Source: Alicycliphilus sp. UBA6560 (GTDB lineage Bacteria; Pseudomonadota; Gammaproteobacteria; Burkholderiales; Burkholderiaceae_C). From it: a DNA stretch of 64,000 bases. Below are positions 16,433 through 25,453 of the stretch, in pieces. Position 1 is the stretch's first letter; every line of letters begins with the position of its first letter. The position numbers and the translations under genes are program-made. Below the pieces are notes generated by a model that saw only the letters and a list, made by a program, of their open reading frames with translations, did no database searches and was not told the DNA's origin. The stretch covers positions 248,001 through 312,000 of the forward strand of contig DJJU01000013.1 of the NCBI GenBank assembly GCA_002434305.1. Direction: 5' to 3'.

Positions 16433-16903
16433 TTACAGCTCGGTCTTGAGGCGGTTCAAGAGATCGGCATGCACGCTGGCGTTGACTTCCTTGCGCAGGA
16501 TCTGCTCGGCACCCTTGACGGCCAGGGCCGCCACCTGCTCGCGCAGGGCCTCGCGGGCCTGAATGGCCTGCTGCTCGGCCTCGGCGCGGGCGGCGGCGAC
16601 AATCTTGTTGCCTTCGTCGGTGGCGCGCGCCTTGGCCTCTTCGATGATGGCCTGGGCGCGCCGCTCGGCGTCGGCCAGGCGGGTCGCGGTTTCGTTGCTG
16701 GCGGCGGCCAATTCCTGCTTGACGCGCTGGTCGGCGGCGGCAAGCTCGGTCTTGGCACGGTCGGCAGCAGCGAGACCATCGGCGATTTTCATGGCTCGGT
16801 CATCCAGCGCCTTGGCGATCGGGGGCCACACGAACTTCATCGTGAACCACACCAGGATCAAAAAGACGATGGCCTGAACGAACAGGGTCGCGTTGATACT
16901 CAC
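16433..16903 (-). CDS. atpF: ATP synthase F0 b subunit
   Basis: A 156-residue subunit with one N-terminal membrane segment (about residues 5-25, ending in FVWPPI) and a long Ala/Glu/Lys/Arg-rich helix that dimerises as the stator. Length and composition are normal for the family. Confidence 0.97.
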   Translation of the reverse strand: MSINATLFVQAIVFLILVWFTMKFVWPPIAKALDDRAMKIADGLAAADRAKTELAAADQRVKQELAAASNETATRLADAERRAQAIIEEAKARATDEGNKIVAAARAEAEQQAIQAREALREQVAALAVKGAEQILRKEVNASVHADLLNRLKTEL

Positions 16904-16941
16904 GGCAACACCTTTCTATTCTTCGGCGTTGATTGGAGTGA

Positions 16942-17190
16942 TCAGGCCAGGACGAAGGGGTTGGCGAAGGCGAACAGCAGGGCGATGGCCACGCCGATCA
17001 GGAAGGCCGCGTCGATCAGACCGGCCAGAATGAACATCTTGGTTTGCAGCTCGTTGATCAGCTCGGGCTGACGGGCAGACGATTCCAGGAACTTGCCACC
17101 CATCAGGGCGATACCGATCGAAGCGCCGATAGCGCCCAGACCAACGATCAGACCGCAAGCCAGAGCGACGAGGCCGAGAATGTTTTCCAT
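16942..17190 (-). CDS. atpE: ATP synthase F0 c subunit
   Basis: An 82-residue two-helix proteolipid. The first helix contains the Gly-rich GLGAIGASIGIALMGG, the loop has the conserved ARQPE, and the second helix carries the ion-binding carboxylate Asp60 in LAGLIDAAFLIG. The Gln/Glu/Ser sodium-binding set is absent, so proton coupling is expected. Confidence 0.97.
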   Translation of the reverse strand: MENILGLVALACGLIVGLGAIGASIGIALMGGKFLESSARQPELINELQTKMFILAGLIDAAFLIGVAIALLFAFANPFVLA

Positions 17191-17247
17191 GATGACTCCT
17201 AGGATGAAAAGAAAGAAAGGTTGAAGGGAGAAGGGAAACGAAAAAGC

Positions 17248-18111
17248 TCAGTGAGCGTCATGCGCCTGGCCGAGGTAGATCAGCGCCAGCATCATGAAAA
17301 TGAAGGCCTGCAGGGTGATGATCAGAATGTGAAAGATCGCCCAGATAGAGCCCGCGATGATGTGCCCCACGGGGAGCAACACACCAGAGAGCGACATGGC
17401 CGCCGCACCGCCCATCAGGGCGATCAGGCAGAACACCAACTCACCAGCGTACATGTTGCCGAACAGTCGCATGCCATGCGACACCGTCTTGGCAACGTAT
17501 TCAATGATCTGCATGGCGAAGTTCACCACGCCCAGGATGGCGGCGAACAGCGGATTCTTGCTGGTGCCGAAGGGGGCCGTGAACAGCTCATGGATCCAGC
17601 CGCCCAGGCCCTTGACCTTGATGCTGTAGTAGAAGCACAGCAGCAGCACGGCGGACGACAGGCCCAGCGTGGTGGACAGGTCGGCCGTGGGCACGACGCG
17701 CAGGTAGGCGTGGGGGTCGTTGGTGGCGCCCTGCCACAGCACGGGCAGCAGGTCCACGGGCAGCAGGTCCATGGCGTTCATCAGGAAGATCCAGACGAAC
17801 ACGGTGAGCGCCAGCGGAGCGATGAACTTGCGGCTTTCGGCGTTGTGGATGTTGGCCTTGGCCTGGTTGTCCACCATCTCCACCATGATCTCCACGGCGG
17901 CCTGGAAGCGTCCGGGCACGCCCGAGGTCGCCTTGCGCGCGGCCGACCAGAAGACCAGCAGCATCAGCGCACCCAGCAGGATGCCGACCACGATGGAGTC
18001 GATGTTGATCACCGAAAAATCGACGATGAAACCCTGCTTGACGTTTTGCAGGTGCTGCAGGTGGTGAACGATGTATTCACTTGCAGTAGGGGCGTGCGCG
18101 TCTGCGGCCAT
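17248..18111 (-). CDS. atpB: ATP synthase F0 a subunit
   Basis: A 287-residue polytopic membrane subunit. The essential arginine lies in MRLFGNMYAGEL. An extended N-terminal region and a periplasmic loop with NDPHAYLRVVPTADLSTT are typical of betaproteobacterial subunits. It forms the proton half-channels against the c-ring. It lies 21 bases after atpI. Confidence 0.97.
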   Translation of the reverse strand: MAADAHAPTASEYIVHHLQHLQNVKQGFIVDFSVINIDSIVVGILLGALMLLVFWSAARKATSGVPGRFQAAVEIMVEMVDNQAKANIHNAESRKFIAPLALTVFVWIFLMNAMDLLPVDLLPVLWQGATNDPHAYLRVVPTADLSTTLGLSSAVLLLCFYYSIKVKGLGGWIHELFTAPFGTSKNPLFAAILGVVNFAMQIIEYVAKTVSHGMRLFGNMYAGELVFCLIALMGGAAAMSLSGVLLPVGHIIAGSIWAIFHILIITLQAFIFMMLALIYLGQAHDAH

Positions 18112-18132
18112 CGGGCAACTCTTCTCTCAAAG

Positions 18133-18600
18133 TCAATCGGTTCGTCGGACACCGGAGCGCGCTAGCAGCGCGATCCAGTACGCTTTCATCGTCATCACCA
18201 TGCCGGCCAGCAGGGCCAGCCAACTCAGGCCCGGCACCAGCCGGGGCGCCGCCGCCAGCATGGCGACGGTCAAAGCAATCTTTACCAGCTCCCACCCCAT
18301 GAGCGCTGCCATCGCAGCACCCGCCGATGAACGCCGCCGCTGCATGCCTCGAGCAAACAGCGCGGCGGGCAGCACCACAGCCAGCCCGCCGTAGCCGGCG
18401 GACCAGCCTGCAGCGCTGCCGGCCCACCAGCGGGCCGCCAGGGCCACCAGCGCCGCCACCAGCACCTGCACCGCGACGATGCGCCAAGGCGAAAGGGTCG
18501 GGTGGCGCTGGCGCCATTCCGCGGCCTGCTGCGCGCTCAAAGGCTTGAAGTCGGAATCTTCGTCCTCAGTTTCGGCCTGAGAGGCTGCTGTCTTCATCAT
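18133..18600 (-). CDS. atpI: ATP synthase subunit I
   Basis: A 155-residue membrane protein with a charged N-terminus (about 40 residues) and four predicted membrane segments, the AtpI pattern. AtpI proteins assist c-ring assembly and are dispensable in several species. The start is one of two tandem ATGs (18600 or 18597), preceded by AGGTAGG. It is the first gene of the operon, immediately downstream of the likely atp promoter. Confidence 0.88.
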   Translation of the reverse strand: MMKTAASQAETEDEDSDFKPLSAQQAAEWRQRHPTLSPWRIVAVQVLVAALVALAARWWAGSAAGWSAGYGGLAVVLPAALFARGMQRRRSSAGAAMAALMGWELVKIALTVAMLAAAPRLVPGLSWLALLAGMVMTMKAYWIALLARSGVRRTD

Positions 18601-18643
18601 GGGCCTACCTGCAAGCCGACACAAAACTTTCGCAAAGCCTCCC

Positions 18644-18674
18644 ATTATAAGTACAAACCCCCTGCGGTCCACAA
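18644..18674 (-). promoter_or_regulatory. Candidate sigma-70 promoter of the atp operon
   Basis: On the minus strand a perfect TATAAT (18644-18649) lies 44 bases before the atpI start. A TTGTGG element (18669-18674) is 19 bases upstream of it. The spacer is slightly long but the -10 is ideal. Confidence 0.6.
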
Positions 18675-18757
18675 TGACCGCTCAGGGCATCGGCACGCGC
18701 CCGTGGCACGGGTGGCAAGCCCTGCAGTTTTCCTTCCTTTCCTCAGGCACGCTTCCA

Positions 18758-19066
18758 ATGAACAACTCCACTCCCGCCTCCGGTGGCGCAACAACCCCCG
18801 ACCCGCGCAAGGACTCTCTCATCGAGTACCCCTCGCGCTTTCCCATCAAGGTCATGGGCGCCAAGGAGCCAGGATTCGTGGAGGCCGTCATTGCCCTGGC
18901 GTACCGCCATGACCCGCAGTTCGACGAGGCAACGGTGGAGCTGCGCGACAGCCGCGCCGGCAACTACCAGGGCGTAACCATCACCATCACGGCCACCAGC
19001 CGCGAGCAGCTCGACGATCTGTACCGCGCGCTCACCGGCCACCCCATGGTCAAGGTCGTGCTGTAG
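18758..19066 (+). CDS. ybeD: YbeD/DUF493 family protein
   Basis: A 102-residue small alpha/beta protein with the DUF493 core: SLIEYPSRFPIKVMG, GNYQGVTITITATSREQLDDLY, LTGHPMVKVVL. The family is of unknown function, ACT-like in fold, and is usually adjacent to lipB, as here (10 bases). It may be linked to lipoate metabolism, but this is only context. Confidence 0.9.
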   Translation: MNNSTPASGGATTPDPRKDSLIEYPSRFPIKVMGAKEPGFVEAVIALAYRHDPQFDEATVELRDSRAGNYQGVTITITATSREQLDDLYRALTGHPMVKVVL

Positions 19067-19076
19067 GCCGGTCGCC

Positions 19077-19769
19077 ATGCAGCTGCGCCACCTGGGCCAG
19101 GTGCCCTACGCGCCCACGTACGAGGCCATGCAGCGCTTCACGGCCGAGCGCTCGGGCGATACGCCCGACGAGCTGTGGATCTGCGAGCACCCGGCGGTGT
19201 TCACCCAGGGCCTGGCGGGCCGCAGCGACCACCTGCTGGCGCCGGGCGACATCCCCGTCGTCGCCACCAACCGGGGCGGGCAGGTCACGCACCACGGGCC
19301 GGGGCAGGTGGTGGCCTATCCGCTCATCGATCTGCAGCGTACGGGCTACTACGTCAAGGAATACGTCTTTCGCATCGAGGAGGCGGTGATCCGCACGCTG
19401 GCCCATTTCGGCGTGACGGGGCACCGCGTGGCCGGCGCGCCGGGCATCTACGTGCGGCTGGACGACCCTTTCAGCCACGCCATGCTGGCGCAGCGCCCAC
19501 AGCGGCGCGGACCGGGCGATGGCCCGCCGCAGCCCGATTTCGCCGGCCTGGGCAAGATCGCAGCCTTGGGCATCAAGGTCTCGCGCCACTGCACCTACCA
19601 CGGCGTGGCGCTGAACGTGGATATGGACCTGGAGCCCTTTGCACGCATCAACCCTTGTGGTTATGCAGGGCTGCGCACCATCGACCTTTCTACAATCGGC
19701 ATCCACGCCCCCTGGGACGAGGCCGCCGCGGTGCTGGGACAGCAGCTGGCGATGCGACTGACGCCCTGA
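19077..19769 (+). CDS. lipB: Lipoyl(octanoyl) transferase
   Basis: A 230-residue LipB. It transfers octanoyl from octanoyl-ACP to lipoyl domains. Visible motifs: GRSDHLL, RGGQVTHHGPGQ, the lysine in GLGKIAALGIK and the catalytic Cys in SRHCTYHGVALNV. A short non-conserved insert (RPQRRGPGDGPPQPD, about residues 140-155) precedes the Lys motif and occurs in related betaproteobacterial proteins to my knowledge. It is followed by lipA after 30 bases. Confidence 0.96.
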   Translation: MQLRHLGQVPYAPTYEAMQRFTAERSGDTPDELWICEHPAVFTQGLAGRSDHLLAPGDIPVVATNRGGQVTHHGPGQVVAYPLIDLQRTGYYVKEYVFRIEEAVIRTLAHFGVTGHRVAGAPGIYVRLDDPFSHAMLAQRPQRRGPGDGPPQPDFAGLGKIAALGIKVSRHCTYHGVALNVDMDLEPFARINPCGYAGLRTIDLSTIGIHAPWDEAAAVLGQQLAMRLTP

Positions 19770-19799
19770 CCCTTCTTCCTGCGTCCCCGCCAGATCGCC

Positions 19800-20816
19800 A
19801 TGAGCACCACCAGCACCTTGAGCATCACCCGCACCGCCAGCACCTCCGAGGTCGTGCGCGAAGCGCAACCCCACGATGCCTACAACCCTTCGGCCAAGCA
19901 AAAGGCCGGCGCCAAGCTGGCGCGCATTCCCGTCAAGGTCGAGCCCGGCGAGGTGCTGAAAAAACCTGAATGGATCCGCGTCCGGGCCGGCAGCCCGACC
20001 ACGCGCTTCTACGAGATCAAGAGCATCCTGCGCGAGCACAAGCTGCACACCGTCTGCGAAGAAGCCTCCTGCCCCAACATCGGCGAATGCTTCGGCCGCG
20101 GCACGGCCACCTTCATGATCATGGGCGACAAGTGCACGCGCCGTTGCCCGTTCTGCGACGTGGGCCACGGCCGCCCGGACCCGCTGGACCAGGACGAGCC
20201 GCTGAACCTGGCGCGCACCATCGCCGCGCTCAAGCTCAACTACGTGGTCATCACCAGCGTGGACCGCGACGACCTGCGCGACGGCGGCGCCGGCCACTTC
20301 GTGGAATGCATCCGCCAGGTGCGCGCGCTCTCGCCGGCCACCCGCATCGAGATCCTGACGCCGGACTTCCGCGGCCGCGACGACCGCGCGCTGGAGATCC
20401 TCAAGGCCGCGCCGCCGGACGTGATGAACCACAACCTGGAGACCGCGCCGCGCCTGTACAAGCAGGCCCGCCCCGGCTCGGACTACCAGTTCAGCCTGAA
20501 CCTGCTGAAAAAATTCAAGGAGCTGCACCCCGGCGTGCCGACCAAGAGCGGCCTGATGGTCGGCCTGGGCGAGACGGACGAGGAGATCCTGGAAGTGATG
20601 CGCGATATGCGCGCGCACGGCATCGACATGCTGACCATCGGCCAGTACCTGGCGCCCAGCAACAGCCACCTGCCGGTGCGCCGCTACGTGCACCCGGACA
20701 CCTTCAAGATGTTCGAGCGCGAGGCCTACGCCATGGGCTTCTCGCACGCCGCCGTGGGGGCCATGGTGCGCTCCAGCTACCACGCCGACCAGCAGGCCCA
20801 CGCGGCCGGGCTGTAA
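19800..20816 (+). CDS. lipA: Lipoyl synthase
   Basis: A 338-residue radical SAM enzyme that inserts two sulfurs into protein-bound octanoate. The radical SAM cluster motif is CTRRCPFC; the auxiliary cluster cysteines are in CEEASCPNIGEC, and the conserved RSSYHA serine is near the C-terminus. The N-terminal extension of about 50 residues is unconserved. Together with lipB it forms a complete de novo lipoylation pathway. Confidence 0.97.
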   Translation: MSTTSTLSITRTASTSEVVREAQPHDAYNPSAKQKAGAKLARIPVKVEPGEVLKKPEWIRVRAGSPTTRFYEIKSILREHKLHTVCEEASCPNIGECFGRGTATFMIMGDKCTRRCPFCDVGHGRPDPLDQDEPLNLARTIAALKLNYVVITSVDRDDLRDGGAGHFVECIRQVRALSPATRIEILTPDFRGRDDRALEILKAAPPDVMNHNLETAPRLYKQARPGSDYQFSLNLLKKFKELHPGVPTKSGLMVGLGETDEEILEVMRDMRAHGIDMLTIGQYLAPSNSHLPVRRYVHPDTFKMFEREAYAMGFSHAAVGAMVRSSYHADQQAHAAGL

Positions 20817-20832
20817 GGCACCGGCGGCGCTT

Positions 20833-21312
20833 TTACTCCCAGCCGCCGGCTTCCATCCCCTCGTCATCCTCTCCGGCGCCGCGCACCACGCGGCGCACCA
20901 CGTCGGCGGCGAAGCCGCGCGCGGCCAGAAAGCGCATCTGCCGCGCCCGCTCGGCCGGCGTTTCGGCCGCGGCGCCGAACCGCTGGCGCCACACGGCGCT
21001 CGCGCGTTCCAGCTCGCTGCCGGCCAGCTGCCGGCCGGCGGCGCGTACCAGTTCCTCGTCCAGCCCCTTGCGGCGCAGTTCCTGCAGCACGCGCTGCGTG
21101 CCCAGGCGGGCAGCGCGGCGGTTCATCACCGACTCGGCCACACGGCCCTCGTTGATGAAGTCCTTGGCCTGGAGCTCGTCCAGGATGGCGGCCAGATCCT
21201 CGCCCTCCTGCACGTAGCGCGCCAGCTTGGCCTGCAGTTCGCTGCGCGAGTGCTCGCGCTGGGCCAGCAGGCGCAGCGCCCGGCCCTTGAGCGACGGCTT
21301 CTGAAATCCCAT
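20833..21312 (-). CDS. recX: Regulatory protein RecX
   Basis: A 159-residue RecX with three-helix repeats (LLAQREHSRSELQAKL; DFINEGRVAESVMNRRA; AADVVRRV). RecX binds RecA filaments and inhibits them. It follows recA after 72 bases that are occupied by a dispersed repeat, and converges with lipA. The ATG at 21312 abuts the repeat. Confidence 0.92.
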   Translation of the reverse strand: MGFQKPSLKGRALRLLAQREHSRSELQAKLARYVQEGEDLAAILDELQAKDFINEGRVAESVMNRRAARLGTQRVLQELRRKGLDEELVRAAGRQLAGSELERASAVWRQRFGAAAETPAERARQMRFLAARGFAADVVRRVVRGAGEDDEGMEAGGWE

Positions 21313-21315
21313 GGA

Positions 21316-21378
21316 ACTATCAAAAAAAGAGCTGCCAGCACTTGACTGGCAAGGGCTGACAGCAGTTTTGGCTATGAA
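21316..21378 (+). repeat. Double-hairpin dispersed repeat, copy 5 (recA-recX spacer)
   Basis: GAGCTGCCAGCACTTG, ACTGG, CAAGGGCTGACAGC, then AGTTTTGGCT. It fills nearly all of the recA-recX intergenic space. The stem has two changes from the commonest form. Confidence 0.8.
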
Positions 21379-21384
21379 TGCCGA

Positions 21385-22530
21385 TTACAGCGGAAGCTCT
21401 TCGGTCTTGTCGGCCTTGTCGATCTTCCGGCCGCGCGGCGCGGGCTTGTCCTCTTCGACGCCGGGCACCGGCTCGTCCGCGACCGGGTCCTGGCCGGCCA
21501 CTGCCGCCGGCAGCAGGGCGATGCCCAGGCTGTCGCGCACCTTGTTCTCGATCTCGCGCGCCAGCTCGGGGTTCTCGCGCAGGAACTCGCGGGCGTTGTC
21601 GCGGCCCTGGCCGATCTTCTCGCCGTTGTAGGCATACCAGGCGCCGCTCTTGTCCAGGATGCGCGCGTTCACGCCCATGTCGATGATCTCGCCCTCGCGC
21701 GAGATGCCCTCGCCGAACAGGATGTCGAACTCGGCCGTCTTGAAGGGCGGGCTGACCTTGTTCTTCACCACCTTGACGCGGGTTTCATTGCCGATCGGCG
21801 TGTCGCCCTTCTTGATGGTGCCGATGCGGCGGATGTCCAGGCGTACCGAGGCGTAGAACTTCAGCGCGTTGCCGCCGGTGGTGGTCTCCGGGCTGCCGAA
21901 CATCACGCCGATCTTCATGCGGATCTGGTTGATGAAGATGACGGTGCAGTTGGTCTTCTTGATGGTGGCCGTCAGCTTGCGCAGGGCCTGGCTCATCAGG
22001 CGCGCCTGCAGGCCGGGCAGCTGGTCGCCCATGTCGCCCTCGATTTCGGCCTTCGGCGTCAGCGCCGCCACCGAGTCAACGACGATCAGGTCCACCGCGC
22101 CCGAGCGCACCAGGCTGTCCACGATCTCCAGCGCCTGCTCCCCGGTGTCAGGCTGGCTGATGAGCAGGTCCTGCAGGTTCACGCCGAGCTTTTGCGCGTA
22201 CTGCACGTCCAGCGCGTGCTCGGCGTCAACGAAGGCGCACTGGCCGGCCAGCTTTTGCATCTGGGCAATGACTTGCAGGGTCAGCGTGGTCTTGCCCGAG
22301 GACTCGGGGCCGTAGATCTCGATCACCCGGCCGCGCGGCAGGCCGCCCACGCCCAGGGCGATGTCCAGGCCCAGAGAGCCGGTGGAGACGACCTGGATGT
22401 CCTCGATGGCCTCGCCTTCGCCCAGGCGCATGATGGTGCCCTTGCCGAACTGCTTTTCGATCTGCGCGAGCGCGGCCTGCAGGGCCTTGGCCTTTTCGCT
22501 GGCGGCGGCGGTGTTGACGGTTGCGTTCAT
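21385..22530 (-). CDS. recA: Recombinase RecA
   Basis: A 381-residue RecA. Walker A GPESSGKTT near residue 72, Walker B LIVVDSVAAL, L1 and L2 loops (EIEGDMGDQ, FINQIRMKIGVMFGSPETTT). The C-terminus is extended, acidic and lysine-rich. RecA forms the presynaptic filament, exchanges strands and triggers LexA cleavage. The ATG at 22530 follows AAGGAG. It is preceded by a clear sigma-70 promoter with an overlapping LexA box. Confidence 0.98.
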   Translation of the reverse strand: MNATVNTAAASEKAKALQAALAQIEKQFGKGTIMRLGEGEAIEDIQVVSTGSLGLDIALGVGGLPRGRVIEIYGPESSGKTTLTLQVIAQMQKLAGQCAFVDAEHALDVQYAQKLGVNLQDLLISQPDTGEQALEIVDSLVRSGAVDLIVVDSVAALTPKAEIEGDMGDQLPGLQARLMSQALRKLTATIKKTNCTVIFINQIRMKIGVMFGSPETTTGGNALKFYASVRLDIRRIGTIKKGDTPIGNETRVKVVKNKVSPPFKTAEFDILFGEGISREGEIIDMGVNARILDKSGAWYAYNGEKIGQGRDNAREFLRENPELAREIENKVRDSLGIALLPAAVAGQDPVADEPVPGVEEDKPAPRGRKIDKADKTEELPL

Positions 22531-22591
22531 GGAAACGGCTCCTTGAGAGAAAAGGGGGCGATGGATGCCAGTCACTGGTTGGAATGCCAAG

Positions 22592-22607
22592 CTGGATACT
22601 TGAACAG
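22592..22607 (-). promoter_or_regulatory. LexA (SOS) box of recA
   Basis: CTGGATACTTGAACAG on the plus strand, that is CTGT-N8-CCAG on the minus strand: one change from CTGT-N8-ACAG. It begins two bases after the recA -10 element, so LexA would block transcription initiation. Confidence 0.8.
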
Positions 22608-22608
22608 T

Positions 22609-22637
22609 AGTGTAGGGAGCGACTGCGGTCGTTTCAA
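22609..22637 (-). promoter_or_regulatory. recA sigma-70 promoter
   Basis: On the minus strand TTGAAA (22632-22637), a 17-base spacer, then TACACT (22609-22614). Spacing is ideal and the LexA box lies immediately downstream. Confidence 0.8.
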
Positions 22638-22647
22638 TGTTTTTATG

Positions 22648-22662
22648 GTCAGTTTGCCTGAC
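22648..22662. promoter_or_regulatory. Inverted repeat before the MarR gene
   Basis: GTCAGTTTGCCTGAC: perfect 5-base arms around a 5-base centre, ten bases before the MarR-family start codon and upstream of the recA -35. It is a candidate autoregulatory operator. Confidence 0.4.
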
Positions 22663-22671
22663 AATGTGCGC

Positions 22672-23172
22672 ATGTCCGAAAGCGCCCTTGATCCAGCCGG
22701 CGACGACTGGCGCCAGACCCACCTGGGCCGCCTGCTGGGCCACGCCCTGCGACGCTTTGATGCACGCGTGCTGCAGCTGATGGCGCGCAGCGTGGAAGCA
22801 CCTCTGGCCCTGTCCAACTTGGCGGCGCGCGAGCAGGTCAGTGCCGCCCACGTGCACCTGACGCGCCATCTGTCGCCCGCGGGCGACCGCATCACCGACC
22901 TGGCGGCGCGCGCCGGCATGGCCAAGCAGTCCATGGCGGCGCTGATCGACCAGTGCGAGGCCTGGGGCCTGGTCACCCGCGAGGCGGACCCGCACGACGC
23001 GCGCGCGCGCCGCGTGTGCTACACGCCGCTGGGCCTGGCCTGGCGCGAGGCCTTCCGCCAGGCCGTGGCGCAGGCGCAGGCGGAGTTTCGCGCCGAGGTG
23101 GGCGAGGAGGTGGCCACCGTCGTTGCCCTGGGCCTGGAGGCCTATGCCGGCGGTGACGGGGCCCCGGCCTAG
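22672..23172 (+). CDS. MarR family transcriptional regulator
   Basis: A 166-residue winged-helix protein. The helix-turn-helix region includes SNLAAREQVSAAHVHLTRHLS and the recognition part ITDLAARAGMAKQSMAALIDQCEAWGLV, each quoted here only in part as LAARAGMAKQSMAALI. The wing is ADPHDARARRV. It is divergent from recA with about 140 bases between them. The ATG at 22672 is preferred to one nine codons upstream because the latter overlaps the palindrome at 22648. The ligand and targets are unknown. Confidence 0.8.
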   Translation: MSESALDPAGDDWRQTHLGRLLGHALRRFDARVLQLMARSVEAPLALSNLAAREQVSAAHVHLTRHLSPAGDRITDLAARAGMAKQSMAALIDQCEAWGLVTREADPHDARARRVCYTPLGLAWREAFRQAVAQAQAEFRAEVGEEVATVVALGLEAYAGGDGAPA

Positions 23173-23229
23173 AATTTGTCCGCGCGGCGCGCGCCGCCCA
23201 CGCAGCAACAGCACCAGGAGACTCCACCC

Positions 23230-23904
<675 letters not shown>

Positions 23905-23910
23905 TGCTCA

Positions 23911-23965
23911 CGCTTTGATAGCTGCTGGCGCTTGATGGACGGGCGCTGGAGGCGGAAAAGACCTA
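23911..23965 (+). repeat. Double-hairpin dispersed repeat, copy 6 (two-component spacer)
   Basis: TTTGATAGCTGCTGGCGCTTG, shortened here to its core AGCTGCTGGCGCTTG, then ATGGA and CGGGCGCTGGAGGC. It occupies the space between the response regulator stop and the kinase start, in the orientation of both genes. Confidence 0.8.
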
Positions 23966-23983
23966 AAACCCGCAGGGCCTGCC

Positions 23984-25453
23984 TTGAACATCTTCCAACG
24001 CGAGCAGCGCTCCCTGTTCGGCGAGATCCTGGACTGGATGCTCACGCCGCTGCTGCTGCTGTGGCCCGTCAGCCTGGCGTTGACCTGGCTGGTGGCCCAG
24101 GGCCTGGCCAACAAGCCGTTCGACCGCGCGCTGGAATACAACGCCCACGCCCTGGCCCAGTTCGTCACCACGCACCAGGGCAAGGTGCTGTTCAGCCTGC
24201 CCCAGCCGGCCAGCGAGCTGCTGCGCGCCGACGAGTCCGACGCCGTGTACTACCAGGTGCTGTCGCCCACGGGCGAATACCTGGCCGGCGAGCGCGACCT
24301 GCCCGCGCCGCCGCACGACGAGCGCCCCTCGTCCGCCGAGGTGCGCCTGCGGGACGCCGAGCTGCGCGGCGTGGACATCCGCGTGGCCTACATCTGGGTG
24401 CGCGTGCCGCTGCCGGACGCGCCTGCCGCGCTGGTGCAGGTGGCCGAGACGCGCTCCAAGCGCAGCGTGCTGGCCACCGAGATCATCAAGGGCGTGATGC
24501 TGCCGCAGTTCGTCATCCTGCCGCTGGCCGTGCTGCTGGTGTGGCTGGCCCTGGCCCGGGGCATCAAGCCGCTGCACCAGCTCGAAGAACGCATCCGCGC
24601 GCGCAAACCCGACGACCTGTCGCCGCTGAATGACAAGTCCGTGCCCATGGAAGTGGCGCCGCTGGTGGACTCGGTCAACGACCTGCTGCGCCGGCTGCAC
24701 GAATCTATGGCCACGCAAAAACGCTTCCTGGCCGACGCCGCGCACCAGCTCAAGACGCCCCTGGCCGGCCTGCGCATGCAGGCCGACCTGGCCCAGCGCG
24801 AGGGCACCAGCACCGAGGAGCTGAAGCAGTCGCTCAAGCAGATCGGCCGCTCGTCCATCCGCGCCACGCACACCGTCAACCAGCTGCTGGCGCTGGCGCG
24901 CGCCGAGGGCAGCGCGGCCGCGCTACAGCACCAGCCGGTGGACATGGCGCAGCTCATCATCGAAGTGGTGCAGGACGCCGTGCCGCGCGCTCTGGCACGG
25001 CGTATCGACTTAGGGTACGACGGCCCCGAGCCCGGCAGCCCCGGCGTGTGGGCCGACGGCAATCCGCTGCTGCTCAAGGAGCTGGCGCGCAACCTGCTGG
25101 ACAACGCCATCAACTACACGCCCTCCAGCGCCAGCCAGGCCGGCGTGGTCACGGCGCGCGTGCTGCCCGACACCTTCGGCCGCGTGGTGCTGGTGCAGAT
25201 CGAAGACAGCGGCCCGGGCGTGCCCGAGAGCGAGCGCGAACTGGTCTTCCAGCCCTTCTACCGCGCCCTGGGCACGGACGCCGACGGCTCCGGCCTGGGC
25301 CTGCCCATCGTGCGCGAGATCGCGCGCCAGCACGGCGTGGAGGTGGTGCTGGAAGACGTGCGCCCCGGCGCGGTCATGCCCGGGGCGCGATTCACGCTGC
25401 GCTTTGCCGCCAGCCGCGCCGGCCCCAATCGGCCGGCGCCGGCCGGTCAGTAA
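23984..25453 (+). CDS. Sensor histidine kinase (TctE-like)
   Basis: A 489-residue inner membrane kinase with two membrane segments (about residues 20-40 and 165-185) flanking a periplasmic domain. A linker follows, then the H-box DAAHQLKTPLAG (His about 253), N-box NLLDNAINYTP, G1 EDSGPGVP and G2 GSGLGLPIV. It phosphorylates the adjacent response regulator. The start appears to be TTG at 23984; no better start gives the N-terminal helix. A dispersed repeat sits just upstream. Confidence 0.9.
   Translation: MNIFQREQRSLFGEILDWMLTPLLLLWPVSLALTWLVAQGLANKPFDRALEYNAHALAQFVTTHQGKVLFSLPQPASELLRADESDAVYYQVLSPTGEYLAGERDLPAPPHDERPSSAEVRLRDAELRGVDIRVAYIWVRVPLPDAPAALVQVAETRSKRSVLATEIIKGVMLPQFVILPLAVLLVWLALARGIKPLHQLEERIRARKPDDLSPLNDKSVPMEVAPLVDSVNDLLRRLHESMATQKRFLADAAHQLKTPLAGLRMQADLAQREGTSTEELKQSLKQIGRSSIRATHTVNQLLALARAEGSAAALQHQPVDMAQLIIEVVQDAVPRALARRIDLGYDGPEPGSPGVWADGNPLLLKELARNLLDNAINYTPSSASQAGVVTARVLPDTFGRVVLVQIEDSGPGVPESERELVFQPFYRALGTDADGSGLGLPIVREIARQHGVEVVLEDVRPGAVMPGARFTLRFAASRAGPNRPAPAGQ

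Noticed and set aside
19050..20867. Minus-strand open frame opposite lipB-lipA
   Set aside because: lipB and lipA have all catalytic residues on the plus strand; the antisense product is compositional noise.
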